Source: a virus
Virus record (IMG/VR): IMGVR_UViG_3300032605_000121
Location: 1 to 26,108 of that record
Strand: one strand, 5' to 3'
Length of the DNA stretch: 26,108 bases
Shown here: one piece after another, positions 13,819 through 19,748 of the stretch
Layout of the letters: every line of letters starts with the position of its first letter
Position numbering within the stretch: position 1 is the first letter of the stretch
Notes under the pieces: generated by a model
What the model saw: only the letters and a program-made list of their open reading frames with translations
Databases searched by the model: none
Told to the model about the DNA's origin: nothing
Program-made: the position numbers and the translations under genes

Positions 13819-13955
13819 CGCCCGAAGAACCCTTTGACGACTTTGATGAGTTTGTGAAGCATCACCAAATCAAGGATGAAGAGATGGGTGCAGCCTTCGC
13901 AGCATGGCTATCTCAGTTAGGGTGGGACGGAGACTTTGAAAAGGTGGAAGAATGA
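13815..13955 (+). CDS. 46-residue acidic micro-protein (micro-ORF 2 of 6)
   Basis: ATGA overlaps join it to both neighbours. Acidic and helical (EEPFDDFDEFVKHHQIKDEE, then AFAAWLSQLGWDGDFEKVEE). No Cys, no membrane span and no known family. Coding status rests on the unbroken overlap chain and sensible composition. Confidence 0.55.
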   Translation: MTPEEPFDDFDEFVKHHQIKDEEMGAAFAAWLSQLGWDGDFEKVEE

Positions 13956-14101
13956 ACGCTGATGAACGCCAAGCCCTACAAGAAAAGCACCAGCCTCAAC
14001 CGCACACGGAATGGTTTCCGGTGTGCGCCACCTGCATCACCCAATCACCCTGCGACGTAATCAAGGTACTGGACGAACTAGAGAGAGTGCTAGCCATATG
14101 A
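13952..14101 (+). CDS. 49-residue micro-protein with three cysteines (micro-ORF 3 of 6)
   Basis: Starts and ends in ATGA overlaps. The segment WFPVCATCITQSPCDVIK carries CxxC and a third Cys, with upstream His residues, so a small zinc site is plausible. The end is helical and acidic (VLDELERVLAI). Function unknown. Confidence 0.55.
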   Translation: MNADERQALQEKHQPQPHTEWFPVCATCITQSPCDVIKVLDELERVLAI

Positions 14102-14169
14102 GCGTACTTTTCGCAGTAGCAATGACGTTGGTGGCAGTAACTGCCCTAAATAATATGAGGAAACGATGA
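14098..14169 (+). CDS. 23-residue membrane micro-protein (micro-ORF 4 of 6)
   Basis: A very short frame between two ATGA overlaps. It is almost entirely one hydrophobic span (LFAVAMTLVAVTAL) with a basic tail (NNMRKR), an inside-facing anchor arrangement. It may be a real membrane peptide or a translational bridge. Confidence 0.45.
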   Translation: MSVLFAVAMTLVAVTALNNMRKR

Positions 14170-14288
14170 GAGCACGTTGCCAACACTGCGGTAAGAAAAT
14201 CCGACTGACCCCATCAGGGCGCATTTGGTATCACAAACGAAGCAAGGCCATATTCTGCAAGGTCCCGACCAAGGCAGAGCCAGAATGA
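14166..14288 (+). CDS. 40-residue basic zinc-knuckle-like micro-protein (micro-ORF 5 of 6)
   Basis: ATGA overlaps at both ends. RCQHCGKKIRLTPSG followed by IWYHKRSKAIFCK gives CxxC...H...C, a possible zinc site in a strongly basic protein that might bind nucleic acid. AGGAAACG precedes the ATG. Function unknown. Confidence 0.55.
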   Translation: MRARCQHCGKKIRLTPSGRIWYHKRSKAIFCKVPTKAEPE

Positions 14289-14296
14289 ACCCCGAA
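14264..14296 (+). repeat. 33-bp start-associated repeat, copy B
   Basis: Partner of 13654-13686, with five substitutions. Here the internal ATG (14285) is the start of micro-ORF 6. It could be a relic of micro-gene duplication or a shared translation or RNA signal. Confidence 0.65.
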
Positions 14297-14467
14297 GCAA
14301 TCCAAAAGTTGATTGACTTGCACTACTACGTTGAGTGCGAGTGCGGTAAGGACTGTTACCCTCAATCGTGCGAAGAGTGCGGAGAGGAATGGCCCTGCAC
14401 AGAGTTGGGTCGGCTACAACTGTTGAAGGCCATTGAATACCCGAAGATAAAGGGAGTGTATAAATAA
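14285..14467 (+). CDS. 60-residue cysteine-rich micro-protein (micro-ORF 6 of 6)
   Basis: ATG 14285 overlaps the preceding stop; the longer frame from 14225 reads into micro-ORF 5 and lacks support. CECGKDCYPQSCEECGEEWPC holds six cysteines within about 20 residues, enough for one or two metal sites. It closes the micro-gene chain just before early promoter P3. Confidence 0.65.
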   Translation: MNPEAIQKLIDLHYYVECECGKDCYPQSCEECGEEWPCTELGRLQLLKAIEYPKIKGVYK

Positions 14468-14519
14468 AGTCCTTATATTGCTCGGTTTGTAGGAACTAAA
14501 AATAATTCCAGAAAATGAC

Positions 14520-14548
14520 TTGACCGGCGAGCGGTCACGGTGTAAAGT
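14520..14548 (+). promoter_or_regulatory. Early promoter P3 with operator-like inverted repeat
   Basis: TTGACC (14520-14525), 17-bp spacer, TAAAGT (14543-14548). TGACCG (14521-14526) and CGGTCA (14532-14537) flank GCGAG exactly as at P1. The upstream AAAAATAATTCCAGAAAATGA tract again matches. It drives the unit beginning at 14596 and perhaps the modification cassette beyond. Confidence 0.85.
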
Positions 14549-14552
14549 AGTT

Positions 14553-14583
14553 CTGTTGGGGTGAAGTGAAGTAACTCTGGCAG
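14553..14583 (+). ncRNA. 5'-leader stem-loop, copy 3
   Basis: CTGTTGGG (14553-14560) pairs with TCTGGCAG (14576-14583) using G-U wobbles, leaving the 15-nt loop GTGAAGTGAAGTAAC. It starts 4 bases after the -10 box. The 3' arm overlaps the AGGAGG ribosome-binding site by two bases, so stem stability could affect translation. Confidence 0.6.
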
Positions 14584-14595
14584 GAGGAATTAAAG

Positions 14596-14907
14596 ATGGA
14601 AGCAGTCAAGAATTGTGAAGAAGTCATCAAGGAATCAATGAAGTTGGAGTGGTCATTTACAAGCGACAACAAAGTTGCTCTCGGTCACGACGAGCAGGGT
14701 CTCGCTGTTTCAATCCACAAGATGTACGACCTTGACTCATTCACGTTCAAGTTTCACGCTTGGACTTATGGTCCTTACCAGACCGCAGGACTCTTTGACT
14801 CAATGGTTGAAGGCATGAAGTCATTCGGATTCTCAACGGAACCAACTCCAGAATACTTCGAAGCGGTTGCTGCCGAGCGTAAGAACTTGGGACTGGAGGT
14901 GAACTAA
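14596..14907 (+). CDS. Hypothetical protein, first gene of early unit 3
   Basis: 103 residues with AGGAGG and an 8-base spacer, the same arrangement as in unit 1. The centre is beta-rich (LAVSIHKMYDLDSFTFKFHAWTYGPYQTAGLF) and the C-terminal part helical (EYFEAVAAERKNLGLEVN). No known motif. Its promoter and leader suggest early, strong expression. The stop overlaps the next ATG. Confidence 0.75.
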   Translation: MEAVKNCEEVIKESMKLEWSFTSDNKVALGHDEQGLAVSIHKMYDLDSFTFKFHAWTYGPYQTAGLFDSMVEGMKSFGFSTEPTPEYFEAVAAERKNLGLEVN

Positions 14908-15083
14908 TGGCTAAGTTTATTATCAAAGACTGGATGGGAAACATCTTGTTCAAGGGGAAGACCTTTAAATCTTTTGAAGATGGCTGGTCTCACATTTACG
15001 AGAACGACCCCGAACCCGAAGAAGGTACGCCTGAATGGGTGGACGGTTGGTACGACGATTACTACGTCGAGGAGGTGAACTAA
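14907..15083 (+). CDS. 58-residue acidic, tryptophan-rich protein
   Basis: TAATG overlaps join both neighbours and GGAGG lies a few bases upstream. The N-terminal part is beta-like (AKFIIKDWMGNILFKGKTF), followed by a strongly acidic region with several Trp and Tyr (NDPEPEEGTPEWVDGWYDD). Acidic small early proteins can mimic DNA, but this is only a possibility. No family recognised. Confidence 0.65.
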   Translation: MAKFIIKDWMGNILFKGKTFKSFEDGWSHIYENDPEPEEGTPEWVDGWYDDYYVEEVN

Positions 15084-15166
15084 TGGTTGCTTTCGGCTAC
15101 ATCTTTGAAGGCATGGTTATCATGTGCATTGTCGGACTCGTGCGTTTCCTATGGCAGACGCGGTAA
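15083..15166 (+). CDS. 27-residue membrane micro-protein
   Basis: Starts by TAATG overlap behind GAGGAGG. The whole protein is one hydrophobic helix (FGYIFEGMVIMCIVGLVRFLW) with a basic end (QTR). Good coupling and ribosome-binding site support expression. It may anchor in the host membrane; role unknown. Confidence 0.6.
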   Translation: MVAFGYIFEGMVIMCIVGLVRFLWQTR

Positions 15167-15175
15167 CCTCGTTGC

Positions 15176-15658
15176 ATGACCTGCGTCGTGGCCCTCGTAA
15201 CTCAAGGAGGCTCTTACATCGGGAGCGACTCCATCACAGTTGAGGAGTCAGGACTGTACGGATTGGCTCTTTCGCCAAAGGTCGCTCGGTTCAAGAATAC
15301 GCTGGTCGGGTTCGCTGGCTCGTGGAAGGTAGGTCAAGAAGCGTTCCGCCTACTTTCCACGATGGCCAACCCGTTGCCGGAACTGTTCATTAAGCGGTTC
15401 AAGACGGAATACAACAACTGGGCAATCTTGATGGTGAGCGAAGGAAGAGTGTACGAAGTCAATGAGGATATGGCGATTGTTGAAGTCCGGCCTTCGAAGG
15501 AAGGAACCTACGCTTCCATCGGCACCGGCGCAGCAGTCGCTCTCGGCTCCCTTTACACCGACCACATAGACAAGTCCAGCGTCATGACAGCGTTACGCGC
15601 AGCCGAAGCACACGTTGCTTCTGTGAGGCGACCCTTCACCGTTCTAGAGATACAATAA
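15176..15658 (+). CDS. Proteasome/HslV-like Ntn hydrolase
   Basis: 160 residues. MTCVVALV, YIGSDSITV, SPKVARF, LVGFAGSWKVGQ and IGTGAAVALGSLY follow the order of proteasome beta-type Ntn hydrolases, and VRRPFTVLEI ends the protein as in related phage proteins. Removal of Met1 would expose Thr; with it as residue 1, Asp17 (GSD) and Lys34 (PKV) line up with the proteasome Thr1/Asp17/Lys33 triad. Such enzymes cleave peptide or amide bonds, usually in rings. No unfoldase gene is visible nearby. Substrate unknown: host protein turnover or a capsid-related cleavage are possible. Confidence 0.82.
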   Translation: MTCVVALVTQGGSYIGSDSITVEESGLYGLALSPKVARFKNTLVGFAGSWKVGQEAFRLLSTMANPLPELFIKRFKTEYNNWAILMVSEGRVYEVNEDMAIVEVRPSKEGTYASIGTGAAVALGSLYTDHIDKSSVMTALRAAEAHVASVRRPFTVLEIQ

Positions 15659-15664
15659 GAACGA

Positions 15665-15678
15665 GCGACAAAAGTCGC
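15665..15678 (+). other. Small hairpin before the ParB-like gene
   Basis: GCGAC-AAAA-GTCGC lies between the Ntn hydrolase stop and the ribosome-binding site AAGGAAGAAGGGG. A 5-bp stem with no U-run is too weak to terminate; it may mark an mRNA processing point. Confidence 0.35.
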
Positions 15679-15691
15679 AAGGAAGAAGGGG

Positions 15692-15694
15692 ATG
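15692..15694 (+). promoter_or_regulatory. Double ATG start of ParB-like gene
   Basis: ATG 15692 is followed directly by ATG 15695. GAAGAAGGGG ends right before the first, so the second gives slightly better spacing. The difference is one Met and does not affect the domain. Confidence 0.4.
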
Positions 15695-16294
15695 ATGCTA
15701 GACATCCAGAACGTACAACTCGGAACACTCATACCGCACCCTAAAAATGTGCGACAAGGAGACATCGGCGCAATCGCTGAGAGTCTTCGTATCCATGGTC
15801 AGTACCGACCAATCGTCGTGCAGAAGTCCACGAACTACATCCTCGCCGGTAACCACACGTGGAAGGCAGCGCGCTCTCTCGGGTGGAACAACATTGCCGT
15901 TACGTTCATTGACGTGGACGACGAGCAAGCAGCGAGGATACTGCTCGTGGACAACCGTGCCAACGACCTGGCAACTTACGACGATGAGAGTCTCGCGAAA
16001 CTACTGAAGGAACTCGCTCACACGGAAGCGTCTCTTGAAGGTACCGGATTCGATGGCGACGACCTCGATGACCTGCTGTTCAGATTAGAGGGCTCATCAG
16101 GAACATTGAACGCTGGCGTTAGTGCGACCGAACGTCTTGAAGCATTTGAGGCTCGCGGAATTCGCTCCGTTGTTCTTCCATTCCCAGAAGAGCAGTACGG
16201 CGAGATGATTGAACTGCTTCAGAAATTGCGTAACGTAACCGGAGTAGACAACAACAGCGACGCGGTATTCGGCTTCCTTCAAGAGAACCTATGA
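15692..16294 (+). CDS. ParB-like nuclease-domain protein
   Basis: 200 residues. The N-terminal ParB/Srx-type domain (about 1-100) shows IPHPKNVRQGDIGAIAESLRIHGQYRPIVV, then YILAGNHTWKAARSLGW and DDEQAARILLVDNRAND. The AGNHTWKAA motif (versus GERRxRA in true ParB) is typical of phage ParB-like proteins found with terminase or DNA-modification genes. The domain can bind CTP and DNA. The C-terminal half has no known motif. Its stop overlaps the dioxygenase start by 4 bases, tying it to the modification cassette; in TET/JBP phage cassettes ParB-like proteins are common partners. Confidence 0.88.
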   Translation: MMLDIQNVQLGTLIPHPKNVRQGDIGAIAESLRIHGQYRPIVVQKSTNYILAGNHTWKAARSLGWNNIAVTFIDVDDEQAARILLVDNRANDLATYDDESLAKLLKELAHTEASLEGTGFDGDDLDDLLFRLEGSSGTLNAGVSATERLEAFEARGIRSVVLPFPEEQYGEMIELLQKLRNVTGVDNNSDAVFGFLQENL

Positions 16295-17100
16295 GAATCA
16301 TTGAAGTCACCAAGCACGATTGGGAACGTCGTGACCGTACTCACAAAGCGCCGGAGATGGTTGGCGTGGATGAAGCGGTGAAACTCATTGACGCGGATAC
16401 CGGCGTAACCATAGCGTTCCAGCAGTTACTACCGGAGAGCGCGCAGGAGTTGAAGCGGAGACTCACGCGCTACTTACGCTTTGAGGTTAAGTACGACAGC
16501 GCGAAATCAAAGACCGGGGCAGCACGTTTGTCAGGTATGAACTACGAGAGCCGTGTGTTCGGGTATACCGCTCCTCAACCACTGCGACGTCGCTATGGCG
16601 TATCTGACGCGTCCTTCAACGTTAAAGAGCCGGAGGCCTTCCGCTTACTGGAGGAGTTCACCAAGATTGCCTGGGATACGTTCTGTGAGGCTGCACCGGA
16701 GAAGGCAGAAGAACACCTGGCTCATACGACAGAAGTTCATTCCGACTGGCGCATCGCTGGCGCACCGTTCACTTCAGGCATCATCAATAACACTGCCGCA
16801 CTTCCGTACCACAAAGACTCCATGAACATTAAGGGAACGTGGAACAACATGCTCGGAATAAAAGGAGGCGTAACCGGAGGCGGATTGCACTTACCTGAGT
16901 ACGACGTTTGCTTCGGAATCCCTGATGGGAGCATCTCTGGGTTCGACGGACAAGCAGCGTGGCACGGAGTAACGCCACTCGTGAAGAAGCACAACGACTC
17001 CTACCGATTCACAATCGTTTGGTACACGAAGGCAGGAATCGTCGGCCGAGGTTCAAGGGAAGAGGAAGTCATGGCAGCGAAGTTGCGAGCCACCAAGTAA
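16291..17100 (+). CDS. TET/JBP-like 2-oxoglutarate/Fe(II) dioxygenase
   Basis: 269 residues. The C-terminal double-stranded beta-helix has the metal triad H174-x-D176 (LPYHKDSMN) and H225 (QAAWHGVTPL), with R239 (SYRFTIVWYT) placed to bind 2-oxoglutarate. The segment NMLGIKGGVTGGGLHLPEYDVCFGIPDGSISGFDGQ resembles TET/JBP enzymes of phages. These oxidise the 5-methyl group of 5-methylcytosine (TET) or thymine (JBP) in DNA. ParB-like upstream and two glycosyltransferase-like genes downstream form the usual base-hypermodification neighbourhood. Which base is oxidised cannot be read from sequence; no DNA methyltransferase lies in the window. Another small-molecule or protein hydroxylase is the alternative. 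Confidence 0.78.
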   Translation: MRIIEVTKHDWERRDRTHKAPEMVGVDEAVKLIDADTGVTIAFQQLLPESAQELKRRLTRYLRFEVKYDSAKSKTGAARLSGMNYESRVFGYTAPQPLRRRYGVSDASFNVKEPEAFRLLEEFTKIAWDTFCEAAPEKAEEHLAHTTEVHSDWRIAGAPFTSGIINNTAALPYHKDSMNIKGTWNNMLGIKGGVTGGGLHLPEYDVCFGIPDGSISGFDGQAAWHGVTPLVKKHNDSYRFTIVWYTKAGIVGRGSREEEVMAAKLRATK

Positions 17101-17102
17101 TC

Positions 17103-18002
17103 ATGCGAATCGGATACCGCCGATTGGTGGATGTTAAAGGCTGGCCTGAAACACGCAACGCCATCCTTTCTGCGCTGATTGAGCGTGGTCACGAAATCAT
17201 CCTCTTGAGCCAACTTTCGGAAGGAACTTATCCGGACTCCTGTTTAACGGAGGGCGAATACGACATCTTGATGCTTGAGTTCGGTAGCGCAAATACGCTC
17301 ATGTTCGCCAAAGCGTGGGAAGCCAGCCTGAAGTTAGTGAAAGAACACAAAGGCCCAATCATCTACATAAACGATGACCCCGACCTTCATTGGTCAAAAT
17401 CACAAAGCGAAAAGTTGTTCCAAGATGAGGACTGGTCACGTTGGACTTTCGCATTTAACGCCATCGACCTATCCGCTGTCCGGAAGATGTTTCACATCCC
17501 AACAGAAGCGAAGGTAGTGGAGTTCCCAATGAAGTCTCTGTTCAAACGACTTCCTTTCGCTGACGGCGAGATAGACAAAGCCATCTATTACGGCAAACCG
17601 AAAGCAAGGGAAAAGATGATTCAGGCTTTCTACACAACCAAACGCCTCGCCATCGCCGGAGTTCAAAAGCAATACGAGCCGTTGGGCCTTTCAGTCCTGC
17701 CGGTTCCGGAGTTCAATAACCGAGGCTTCTTGTATCGCCAGTATTGGGCTTCGCTGGCTTTATTCGACAGCCGTCACGCCAAAATAGGATTTCGCACCGG
17801 CAGGGCCTACCATTCGGTCCTAAACGGCGTTCCTGCGCTTGCACCAGTGGGCAATGAAGGGTTGGGTTGGGTTAACCAGTTGCGAGGCTTAGAGGACTTT
17901 CTAGGCTTCTTTGATGAGAGCAGGGAATACCGCAGAGCGTTATTGGAGCAGCAGCAAAGAGATGCTTTCCCAGACGTTGATTGGGAGTCGTTAAGCCTGT
18001 GA
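17103..18002 (+). CDS. GT-B-like glycosyltransferase (putative)
   Basis: 299 residues from ATG 17103, 2 bases after the dioxygenase stop; the frame's extension to 16959 lies inside the dioxygenase gene. The N-terminus has a Rossmann-like pattern (GYRRLVDVKGWPETRNAILSALIERGHEIILLSQL). The C-terminal half holds KIGFRTGRAYHSVLNGVPALAPVGNEGLGWV, like the donor-binding region of GT-B enzymes, followed by a terminal helix. If active it would add a sugar to the hydroxymethyl base made by the dioxygenase. The lack of a clear E-x7-E pair keeps this tentative. Confidence 0.6.
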   Translation: MRIGYRRLVDVKGWPETRNAILSALIERGHEIILLSQLSEGTYPDSCLTEGEYDILMLEFGSANTLMFAKAWEASLKLVKEHKGPIIYINDDPDLHWSKSQSEKLFQDEDWSRWTFAFNAIDLSAVRKMFHIPTEAKVVEFPMKSLFKRLPFADGEIDKAIYYGKPKAREKMIQAFYTTKRLAIAGVQKQYEPLGLSVLPVPEFNNRGFLYRQYWASLALFDSRHAKIGFRTGRAYHSVLNGVPALAPVGNEGLGWVNQLRGLEDFLGFFDESREYRRALLEQQQRDAFPDVDWESLSL

Positions 18003-18391
18003 TTGGTTACGACCTAGATGGAGTTCTGGCCTCGGAGCCAAAAGACAAAGTCGCTTCGGCTAAATGGTTCGCCAATTGCGAGCCGTTGCTTCTGCCGACT
18101 GAACCGTTCATTGCGATTACCGCTCGGCGTAGTACCAAAGCCAACAAACAGGCAACATACGCTTGGCTTCACAAACATTACGCAGATTTGTGCCAAGGTG
18201 TAGCGATGATGGACTTCGTTGGAAACGTCAAAGACATTATGGAATACAAGGCCAGCGTAGTTCAATACTACAAACTGACGGATTACACAGACAACAACCT
18301 CAACTGGCTAAACGGAATGAAGCCTCTATGCGAAGCGAGACTTTGGCATTGGCGCAAGGGAATGGAAAGTCCTGTGTTATTGGAGAGGTGA
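17999..18391 (+). CDS. HAD-like hydrolase in the modification cassette
   Basis: 130 residues from GTG 17999, overlapping the preceding stop (GTGA). Motif I is GYDLDGVLA (D5 nucleophile, D7), motif II the Thr in AITARRS, then candidate Lys in YKASVVQYYKL and an acidic TDYTDNN, in the order of HAD phosphatases. It is short and has little cap domain. It could dephosphorylate a sugar-nucleotide or nucleotide by-product, or be a polynucleotide-type phosphatase. The substrate is unknown. Confidence 0.68.
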   Translation: MIGYDLDGVLASEPKDKVASAKWFANCEPLLLPTEPFIAITARRSTKANKQATYAWLHKHYADLCQGVAMMDFVGNVKDIMEYKASVVQYYKLTDYTDNNLNWLNGMKPLCEARLWHWRKGMESPVLLER

Positions 18392-18411
18392 GGATTGTGG
18401 ATTCGCTATTA

Positions 18412-18425
18412 TCGTTAAATAACGA
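18412..18425. promoter_or_regulatory. 14-bp palindrome in intergenic gap
   Basis: TCGTTA-AA-TAACGA lies in the 72-bp gap before the glycosyltransferase gene, the only sizeable gap in the modification cassette. The 2-base centre is too small for a good RNA loop, so a protein-binding site is more likely than a hairpin. No convincing promoter boxes adjoin it. Confidence 0.35.
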
Positions 18426-18463
18426 GCAAGGCCATTAACCAAATAATTTCAGGGGAGAACGTT

Positions 18464-19273
18464 ATGAGAGTATTCGTATTCACTTACGACCGATTCGACA
18501 GCATTACAACTTCAGGACTACTTGAGGCTGAGGGCATCGACCACATCGTGTTATGCCACACGGAAGAGCAGCGACAAGGATTCATAGACGGCGGAAGGGT
18601 CAATCCTGAACGGATAATCGTCACAAATCAGCCGAAGGGTCTGGCGTACAACAGAAATTATGCGCTGGAAATGATGGAAGAAGGCGAATGGGCGATGTTC
18701 CTCGTGGACGACCTAAAGGACGTAACCGAACTTCGTAACTATGACCGAGCCACATCTCCGTTGCCAATCACGATGGCGAATCAAAAGATGTATAAAGAAC
18801 GCTTTGACACACCACTCACGATGGAAAAGTTCCTGATGAGAGCGGAGGAGTTGTCCAAAGTCTGTGACCGGAATAACTGCTACCTCGGCGGATGGGCTGG
18901 AATCGACAACCCAATCTTCAGATGCGACCACTACAAGACCAACGTTCTTGCCGATGGACGAGCCTGGATTGTCAAGAAATCACACTTACGCTTCGATGAA
19001 GGAGCGCAGATGATTGATGACCTCTGCTGGACGGCTCAAAACATAAAGGAGTTCGGCATCGTCATCGTGGACTTATGGATTCTCCCTGACTGCCGTCGTT
19101 ACTCCAAAGGTGGCTTCGGAAGCATTGAAGACCGTATGGAGCAGAAGATACGTGAAGCCGGACACCTTGTCCGCACATACCCAGAGTTCATTCAGGTTAA
19201 AGAGAAGACCGGATGGGTCTATGGAGCGCACGTCGTGCTTCGTCAGATGAGAAACAAACCCAAGATACGCTAG
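18464..19273 (+). CDS. TET-associated-type glycosyltransferase (GT-A-like)
   Basis: 269 residues; AGGGGAG precedes the ATG. The N-terminal half follows a GT-A pattern: VFVFTYDRFDSITTSGLLEAEGIDHIVLCHTEEQ, then GLAYNRNYAL (N63-R64-N65) and MFLVDDLKDVTEL, where D82-D83 fits the metal-binding DxD position. The [AY]-x-x-RN and DD motifs are those of TET-associated glycosyltransferases (TAGT) of phage hypermodification cassettes. It would glycosylate an oxidised base in phage DNA. The next gene, the small terminase, starts 4 bases later, so modification and packaging may be co-transcribed. Confidence 0.75.
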   Translation: MRVFVFTYDRFDSITTSGLLEAEGIDHIVLCHTEEQRQGFIDGGRVNPERIIVTNQPKGLAYNRNYALEMMEEGEWAMFLVDDLKDVTELRNYDRATSPLPITMANQKMYKERFDTPLTMEKFLMRAEELSKVCDRNNCYLGGWAGIDNPIFRCDHYKTNVLADGRAWIVKKSHLRFDEGAQMIDDLCWTAQNIKEFGIVIVDLWILPDCRRYSKGGFGSIEDRMEQKIREAGHLVRTYPEFIQVKEKTGWVYGAHVVLRQMRNKPKIR

Positions 19274-19277
19274 AACT

Positions 19278-19748
19278 ATGGCGAATAGAAATCCAGACCC
19301 CGAACTGCTAGAAAAGGAACGTCAAGTTCTTGAACTACGCAGAGCCGGTGCGACCTATGACGAGATTGCCAGAGCGACTGGATACGCCACTCCACAAGGC
19401 GCATACCTAGCCTACGGCCGTGCGCTCAAGAGAACGCTGACGAACGCCGGTTCTGAGGAACTACGTGAGATGGAACTCGACAGGCTCGACAGACTCCAAC
19501 GAGCAGTCTGGCCAAAGGCACTCAACGGCGAGTATCCTGCTGTGGACAGAGTGTTGAAAATAATGAACCAACGAGCGCAGTATCTTGGTTTGTACGCTCC
19601 GACGAAGATGCAGGTGGAGGCCACCGTCTATGACACAGGAACAATCGAGTCCGAAGTCGCCCGACTCCGACTCATCCTTGAGAACCATAGCAGCGTCACG
19701 GATTCTTTGGGAGAAGGAACTAGCACGGCCGGAGCAATTACCGAGTGA
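19278..19748 (+). CDS. terS: Terminase small subunit
   Basis: 156 residues. The N-terminal HTH (LELRRAGATYDEIARATGYATPQGAYLAYGRALKR) is followed by ELREMELDRLDRLQRAVWPKALNGEYPAVDRVLKIMNQRAQYLGLYAP, the helical oligomerisation region common in actinophage small terminases. It recognises phage DNA and loads the large subunit. The gene begins right after the glycosyltransferase and its 3' end overlaps the large-subunit frame by 119 bases. Confidence 0.88.
   Translation: MANRNPDPELLEKERQVLELRRAGATYDEIARATGYATPQGAYLAYGRALKRTLTNAGSEELREMELDRLDRLQRAVWPKALNGEYPAVDRVLKIMNQRAQYLGLYAPTKMQVEATVYDTGTIESEVARLRLILENHSSVTDSLGEGTSTAGAITE

Noticed and set aside
16959-17102. Longer start for the GT-B-like protein
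   Set aside because: It reads through the dioxygenase C-terminus in another frame; ATG 17103 directly after the stop is the natural start.
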